Below are positions 59,258-64,000 of a stretch of 64,000 bases of DNA, piece by piece. The DNA is from Pseudocalidococcus sp964653145. Its GTDB lineage: Bacteria; Cyanobacteriota; Cyanobacteriia; Thermosynechococcales; Thermosynechococcaceae. The notes under the pieces were generated by a model. That model did not search any database, had not been told where the DNA came from, and worked only from the letters and a program-made list of their open reading frames with translations. The position numbers and the translations under genes are program-made. Position 1 is the first letter of the stretch. Each line of letters starts with the position of its first letter. The stretch lies in contig CAZZCG010000009.1 of assembly GCA_964653145.1 (NCBI GenBank), positions 1-64,000 on the forward strand. The letters run 5' to 3'.

Positions 59258-61219
59258 GTGACTTCTCCCCAGTTTGTTGAAACCCCAGAGCCCTCTTCTG
59301 ATTCCCAAGGTTCTTGGCAGAGTCGGATTACCCGCTGGTGGTCAGAATTTAAAATTCAAACTCGCCTCCTTGTCGCCGTCACCCTAATTGTGTCAATTGT
59401 CACCAGTGGTCTCACTTTCTGGGCCGTCAATAGTATTCAACAAGATGCCCGTTTGAACGACACCCGCTATGGTCGCGACCTGGGAATTTTGTTAGCTGCT
59501 GACGTTGCCCCCCTAGTGGCCCAGGAAAACTACTCCCTTGTGGCTGAGTTCTCCCAGGAGCTCTACAACCGTAGCTCTAGCATTCGATACATGCTCTATG
59601 CGGATCGGGATGGCGATATTTACTATGGCATTCCCTACACTGCCCCACCCGTCAACAGTGCCCTGGCCCTGCGCCGCCGGATGCAATTACCCCCAAGTTA
59701 TGCCAAAAGCAAAGAACCCTTAGTCCGTCAACACGCAACCCCCGATGGCACCGTCGCCGATGTGTTTGTCCCCTTGGTCTATCAGGATAAATATCTCGGA
59801 GTCCTCGCCCTGGGAATTAACCCCAATCCAACGGTTGTTGCCTCAGCTGCCCTGACTCGTAATGTGACAGTGGCCGTTTTTGTGGCCATTTGGGTCATGG
59901 TAATTCTCGGGGGAGTTTTCAACGCCTTGACAATCACCCAACCGATCAAAGAATTGGTACAGGGGGTGAAAAAAATCGCGGCAGGGGACTTCAAACAACG
60001 GATCAATTTGCCGTTTGGGGGAGAGTTGGGGGATTTAATCTCTAGCTTCAATGAGATGGCGGAAAAGCTAGAGGTCTATGAAGAGCATAACATCGAAGAA
60101 CTAACTGCCCAAAAAGCCAAACTAGAGACCCTGGTTTCGACCATTGCAGATGGCGCAATTCTCCTCGACCCCCAAATGCGCGTGATTTTGGTGAATCCGG
60201 CTGCCCAGCGTCTTTTTAATTGGGAAGGGATGACGGTTTTAGGTGAAAATGCCCTTCATTTTTTACCATCGGCAGTTACTGAACGTTTAACTTGCTCCCT
60301 GTACCAGGCCGTGCGGGGGGAATGTGAAGGGGGAGAGTTTCGCGTCACCCTCAATGAGCCGAACCACCGAACCTTACGAATTTTGCTGGCGACTGTTTTG
60401 GATACGCGGGATGTGGCCAAGGGCATTGCCATCACCGTGCAGGATATTACCCGGGAAACAGAACTGAATGAAGCAAAAAGCCAATTTATCAGCAACGTCT
60501 CCCATGAGCTCCGAACTCCCCTGTTTAACATCAAGTCCATCATTGAAACCATTTATGAATATATGGACGAGTTACCCCGGGAACGGCAACTGGAATTTTT
60601 AATGACCGCCAACCAAGAAACCGATCGGCTGACTCGCCTGGTCAATGATGTCTTGGATTTAGCGCGGTTGGAATCCGGTCGCTCCTATCAATTTGCGGCG
60701 GTGGATTTGATTCCGGCCATTGAGCAAACCCTCCGTACCTATCAATTGAACGCGCAAAATAAAGGCATTACCCTCGTCAAGGATGCCAATTCAGATATCC
60801 CCCTGATCCGCGGTAACTATGACTTGTTGTTGCAGGTATTCACAAATTTGGTGGGCAATGCGCTGAAATTTACGGCGGTGGGGGGGCATGTGACAATTCG
60901 GGCCTATCATATTCATCCGAACGCTGATCTGGCAGGCCAAGCCGTACGGGTGGAAGTTTCAGATACAGGGATGGGAATTGCACCTGAGGATCAGCCCAAA
61001 ATTTTCCAGCGTTTCGTTCGCGTAGAAAATCGTGTGCATACTCTCGAGGGAACTGGCCTAGGGCTTTGCATCGTTAATGATATTATCCAAAAGCACGACT
61101 CCCAAATCCATGTCATCAGTGAAGTGGGCGTCGGTAGCACCTTTTGGTTTGACCTACCCGTCTATATCCCTGAATCCCTAGAAGTAATGCTTTCGGAAGC
61201 TGCAACTGCTAATGCTTAA
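59258..61219 (+). CDS. nblS: Sensor histidine kinase NblS (Hik33/DspA)
   Basis: A 653-aa membrane kinase: first helix (about residues 36-56), a periplasmic or lumenal loop of about 130 residues, second helix (about 195-217), HAMP linker (ITQPIKELVQGVKKIAAGDF), PAS domain (about 285-390), HisKA with SNVSHELRTPLFNI, and HATPase_c with NLVGNALKFTA and GTGLGLCIV. NblS is conserved throughout cyanobacteria and controls high-light, nutrient and redox responses (including hli genes), usually with RpaB. The start is GTG at 59258. The last bases overlap the next gene by 8 nt. Confidence 0.93.
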   Translation: MTSPQFVETPEPSSDSQGSWQSRITRWWSEFKIQTRLLVAVTLIVSIVTSGLTFWAVNSIQQDARLNDTRYGRDLGILLAADVAPLVAQENYSLVAEFSQELYNRSSSIRYMLYADRDGDIYYGIPYTAPPVNSALALRRRMQLPPSYAKSKEPLVRQHATPDGTVADVFVPLVYQDKYLGVLALGINPNPTVVASAALTRNVTVAVFVAIWVMVILGGVFNALTITQPIKELVQGVKKIAAGDFKQRINLPFGGELGDLISSFNEMAEKLEVYEEHNIEELTAQKAKLETLVSTIADGAILLDPQMRVILVNPAAQRLFNWEGMTVLGENALHFLPSAVTERLTCSLYQAVRGECEGGEFRVTLNEPNHRTLRILLATVLDTRDVAKGIAITVQDITRETELNEAKSQFISNVSHELRTPLFNIKSIIETIYEYMDELPRERQLEFLMTANQETDRLTRLVNDVLDLARLESGRSYQFAAVDLIPAIEQTLRTYQLNAQNKGITLVKDANSDIPLIRGNYDLLLQVFTNLVGNALKFTAVGGHVTIRAYHIHPNADLAGQAVRVEVSDTGMGIAPEDQPKIFQRFVRVENRVHTLEGTGLGLCIVNDIIQKHDSQIHVISEVGVGSTFWFDLPVYIPESLEVMLSEAATANA

Positions 61220-62894
61220 CCAACCCTCGATCCCGAATCAGCTCGTTTCTCTTTTTACACGTAAAATTTATCTGGCTCGAAAGGTTTCTAACGTTCTCAA
61301 ATCTTGGGTTTGGGCAGGGAGTTTGGGAATGTTGCTGGGCCTGGGGGGTGGGGCCTGGGCCGCTGAAACCGTCACAGTTTCCATTGATGGCCTCAGCATT
61401 TCCCTGACGACTCAGGAGCTATCTTCCTTTGCCGAAACCGGTAATCTTCCTCCCAATGTGGCAGCTTTAGCAAGTTTTCTACAACCCGATGACCTGGCCG
61501 CCTTACGCAGTGGAATCAATAGCAGTTTTTCAATTCCACAGACAGGGATTGCCCAACTCCTAGAGACTCCATCGGGACAGCGGGTTCTCAGTGTTTTTGG
61601 GAAATTCATCCAAACCGATGCAGGACAACCAGGTGGAGATGCCCTAAAAACTGCCATGGTTCAAGCCGCCGGCCAACCCCAGGGATTAACGCTACTGGGG
61701 GTGATTGAGCAATTTCCCGGCACCACGATGAACATTCAGGGGAGTGAAGCCATCCCGTTAATCAATGCAGTCTTTTCGGAAATTCGCCAAACCCAAGCAG
61801 TCATCGCCACCATTAACAAAACAAGTCAAGCTACCCAGGCCAAGGCAGCCCCACTTCCAAATAATTTGGTTGATCTAACCGCCCCAGGCCGGGTTGATTG
61901 GCAAGTTAAATCCTTGACCCTCACCAATAGCCAAGCTCAGTTTCAATTTCCCGTCAATCTCTATCTCCCTAACCTGAATGGGCCGATTCCCTTAGTCATT
62001 ATTTCTCCTGGCCTGGGGGAAGACCTGAATACCTATGCCTATTTGGCTGAGCACCTGGCTTCCTATGGGTTTGGAGTAGCTGTCGTCGATCACCCTGGCA
62101 GTGATGCACAACGGCAAGCAGAATTTCTAGCTGGCAAAATTCCCCAAGAAGTGATCCCGGAAGAATTTACCAATCGTCCCCGCTCGATTTCCGACACCTT
62201 AGATTATTTGGCAAAAATGCCGGGCGTAAACCTCCTCACAAACAATGTCGGTATTATTGGTCATTCCTTTGGCGGCTATGATACTTGGGCAGTAGCTGGG
62301 GCAAATCCACAATTGGACAACCTAACAAAGATTTGTCAAACTCCTCAGACCATCATCAAGCCCTCTGTCCTGTTGCAATGTAATTTAACTAAGGCAACAG
62401 TCCCCTTAGCCAACCTCCGTGATTCCCGGATTCAAGCAGGCATGGCAGTTAATCCAGTGGGGGGAGCAATTTACGGCAGCGCTGGGTTCAGCACCATAGA
62501 GATTCCCCTCCTTGTCCTTGCCGGTAGTCAAGATTTTGTTGCCCCACCCTTCCTTGAGCAATTTACCCCCTTTGCTTGGCTTGGGTCATCCCAAAAATAC
62601 CTCCTTCTCCTCAACGGTGGTACCCATTTATCCACCATGGGGGATCTGCCACCGGAAAACAGCCCCAATGCTCTACCTCCCTTTGTTGTTGGGGAAGATC
62701 CTGGCATTGCCCGAAACCAACTCCAAGCTGTAAGTGTGGCCTTCATGCAGACCTATCTGAATCGGCAATCAAACTATCAGGTTTATTTGACCCCTACCTA
62801 TCTAGCCCAACTCAGCCAGCCACAAATGAAGGGGAGTTTGGTCAACACCTTAACGCCTGCACAACTCCAAGAATCGACTCCTTCTCAGCCTTAG
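61212..62894 (+). CDS. DUF1400 alpha/beta-hydrolase, exported
   Basis: A 560-aa protein with an N-terminal signal peptide (VLKSWVWAGSLGMLLGLGGG..., cleaved near AWA-A about residue 50), a DUF1400 domain (about 51-150, LSISLTTQELSSFAETGNLP) and an alpha/beta-hydrolase domain. The nucleophile elbow is GHSFGG (about residue 350), LGLGED-like oxyanion segment VIISPGLGED and a likely catalytic His in LNGGTHLSTM. Esterase or lipase activity on an unknown periplasmic substrate is inferred. The start overlaps nblS by 8 nt, implying linked expression. Confidence 0.85.
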   Translation: MLNQPSIPNQLVSLFTRKIYLARKVSNVLKSWVWAGSLGMLLGLGGGAWAAETVTVSIDGLSISLTTQELSSFAETGNLPPNVAALASFLQPDDLAALRSGINSSFSIPQTGIAQLLETPSGQRVLSVFGKFIQTDAGQPGGDALKTAMVQAAGQPQGLTLLGVIEQFPGTTMNIQGSEAIPLINAVFSEIRQTQAVIATINKTSQATQAKAAPLPNNLVDLTAPGRVDWQVKSLTLTNSQAQFQFPVNLYLPNLNGPIPLVIISPGLGEDLNTYAYLAEHLASYGFGVAVVDHPGSDAQRQAEFLAGKIPQEVIPEEFTNRPRSISDTLDYLAKMPGVNLLTNNVGIIGHSFGGYDTWAVAGANPQLDNLTKICQTPQTIIKPSVLLQCNLTKATVPLANLRDSRIQAGMAVNPVGGAIYGSAGFSTIEIPLLVLAGSQDFVAPPFLEQFTPFAWLGSSQKYLLLLNGGTHLSTMGDLPPENSPNALPPFVVGEDPGIARNQLQAVSVAFMQTYLNRQSNYQVYLTPTYLAQLSQPQMKGSLVNTLTPAQLQESTPSQP

Positions 62895-62987
62895 TCTTTA
62901 GTATTCTTTATATTCAGAGCGATTTAAAAGACAATGGAATCAGCCTAGGGTGGCTGTGGTGTTGTCCCCAATGGATAGGAAAATCCC

Positions 62988-63590
62988 ATGAGTACGGTTT
63001 ATACCCGCCCCCTGGCGCGCCTGATTGAACAGCTCCAACGCTTACCGGGCATTGGCCCTAAGTCGGCGCAACGATTAGCCCTCCACCTGCTCAAACGCCC
63101 CGAAGCCGAAGTCCAGGCCCTGGCTCAAGCTCTGATCGAAGCGAAACAGCAGGTTGGTCTGTGTGGAATATGTTTTCATTTGTCAGCGGATACCGTTTGC
63201 GAAATTTGCTGCACCCCAAGCCGTGAGGGGCAGTTACTGTGTGTTGTCGCGGATTCCAGGGATGTGATTGCCATCGAAAAAACTCGGGAATATCGGGGTA
63301 AATACCATGTTTTGGGAGGATTGATTTCACCTATGGATGGGATTGGCCCGGAACAACTGCACATTACGCCACTTGTCCGGCGCGCCAGCCAAAATCAGGT
63401 TACAGAAGTCATCCTCGCCATCAATCCAAGTATCGAAGGGGAAACCACAACCCTTTACATTGGCCAACTCCTGAAACCCTTTGTTAAAGTCACCCGAATT
63501 GCCTTTGGATTGCCTGTGGGGGGTGATCTAGAGTACGCCGATGAAATGACCCTCGCGCGGGCCCTAGCCGGACGCCGGGAGCTGGATTAA
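62988..63590 (+). CDS. recR: Recombination protein RecR
   Basis: RecR acts with RecO and RecF in loading RecA at single-strand gaps. The 200-aa protein starts MSTVYTRPLARLIEQL and has a helix-hairpin-helix (LPGIGPKSAQRLALHLL), a zinc finger with four cysteines (CGICFHLSADTVCEICC), a Toprim domain with VVADSRDVIAIEKT, GLISPMDGIGPE and EVILAINPSIEGE, and the Walker-B-like C-terminal. Normal length. Confidence 0.97.
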   Translation: MSTVYTRPLARLIEQLQRLPGIGPKSAQRLALHLLKRPEAEVQALAQALIEAKQQVGLCGICFHLSADTVCEICCTPSREGQLLCVVADSRDVIAIEKTREYRGKYHVLGGLISPMDGIGPEQLHITPLVRRASQNQVTEVILAINPSIEGETTTLYIGQLLKPFVKVTRIAFGLPVGGDLEYADEMTLARALAGRRELD

Positions 63591-63792
63591 CGGGCATTGG
63601 TTTTTTAAGAAGTTTTTAAACTCTGTGCCTGTGCCACTACTGTCACACCTATAAATGTGGCACTCATTCCCGTAAGTCATGCTAGTGGGTGAGGTTCAAT
63701 TCCCGACCTAAGCGGTACTTTTAAGTAAAGAGTGTAGAGTCCTGAATTTAAGAACAGCCAAGCGTTACAGGATTTAGGTGCGAGGTAAAGAA

Positions 63793-64000
63793 ATGTTAAG
63801 TAAAATCGCCTTGATGATCGGGACTGTGACAGTTTCTGGGTTGGTGAGTGGTGTTGTATCGCCTATGCCGGTTTATGCCAATTCAGCCCCCAATACCCTT
63901 GTTGCTGTTTCTCCACAGGCTTCCAGTTTGGGAAATGGCACCTATCTTTACGGTCAATCAGCTCGCCCCAACCAAGTTCGTCAAACCTATATGGTTTTTG
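63793..64000 (+). CDS. Secreted protein, truncated by the window end
   Basis: Sixty-nine codons visible. The N terminus is a signal peptide (MLSKIALMIGTVTVSGLVSG..., cleavage likely near YANS-A about residue 33). The mature start reads SLGNGTYLYGQSARPNQVRQ, a motif common in small exported cyanobacterial proteins. GAGGTAAAG precedes the ATG. The rest lies beyond the window, so function cannot be judged. Confidence 0.75.
   Translation, partial: MLSKIALMIGTVTVSGLVSGVVSPMPVYANSAPNTLVAVSPQASSLGNGTYLYGQSARPNQVRQTYMVF

Noticed and set aside
63660..63720. tRNA-like T-arm in the gap before the last gene (GTGAGGTTCAATTCCCGAC)
   Set aside because: The five flanking bases do not pair as a T-stem and no anticodon arm or acceptor stem is present.
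1..64000. CRISPR array
   Set aside because: No set of short direct repeats separated by unique spacers of similar length was seen. The only long repeat pair is the 124-bp element, and the frequent CCAGGCC word is far too short and irregularly spaced.

Overview
This window comes from a cyanobacterial chromosome. It encodes photosystem II PsbK, a high-light-inducible (Hli) protein, the low-CO2 NDH-1MS/CupA cluster (ndhF3-ndhD3-cupA-cupS), NblS/Hik33, a SphR/SphS pair, Ycf19/YggT, a fused two-domain histidine phosphatase and many small cyanobacteria-only proteins. The base composition is moderate (about half G+C by eye). The usual cyanobacterial HIP1 octamer GCGATCGC was not seen. Instead the heptamer CCAGGCC/GGCCTGG (often the full palindrome CCAGGCCTGG) recurs about every 330 bp. 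A thermophile-related unicellular lineage (Thermosynechococcaceae, Synechococcus PCC 6312-like) is my inference, not something the sequence proves.

Layout. 0-14.4 kb: partial tRNA-Thr, anmK, rsmI, a remnant-bearing gap (IS630 scrap), then a minus-strand block of D12 adenine methylase, an HxH-less dihydroorotase-like protein and a two-domain histidine phosphatase. DUF2283, DoxX and an EgtB-like protein follow, then the rpsP-khpA-rpsU-phoH translation operon, the ylqF GTPase, a cytochrome b-type protein and an MBL-fold protein. 14.5-34.4 kb: a large Trp-rich hypothetical, a site-2 protease behind a coupled small ORF, LysE exporter, hisF, gpsA, hli, a candidate sRNA, upp, yggT, cysH, sphRS, an ABC-2 permease, psbK, bioB, aroQ, trpD and trpC with a HAD phosphatase. 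34.4-47.4 kb: a geranylgeranyl-reductase-family flavoprotein, an HtrA protease, a GH13 enzyme, an 860-bp AT-rich gap with a possible structured RNA, plsX-fabH, an FHA-PrsW protein, a lipoate-ligase-family protein and leuS.

47.6-53.2 kb is the accessory island. It holds a decayed Phd/PIN toxin-antitoxin pair, an intact VapBC-like pair, a convergent type II restriction endonuclease and cytosine-5 methyltransferase, a translationally coupled J-domain protein + HNH nuclease operon, and a HicBA pair. A 124-bp near-perfect direct repeat flanks the R-M pair, and each copy also forms the upstream region of the gene to its right (REase; J-domain/HNH operon). The island's right edge is marked by a 99-bp diverged copy of the end of cupS. 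GGWCC sites are almost absent from the window, which fits an active AvaII/SinI-type specificity for this R-M system.

53.2-64 kb: the low-CO2-inducible cupS-cupA-ndhD3-ndhF3 operon (transcribed leftward), a degenerate-looking gap, nblS overlapping a DUF1400 alpha/beta-hydrolase, recR and the start of a secreted protein. The strongest candidates for undescribed biology are the J-domain/HNH operon with its shared promoter element, the CCAGGCC iterated motif, and the small RNA next to hli.
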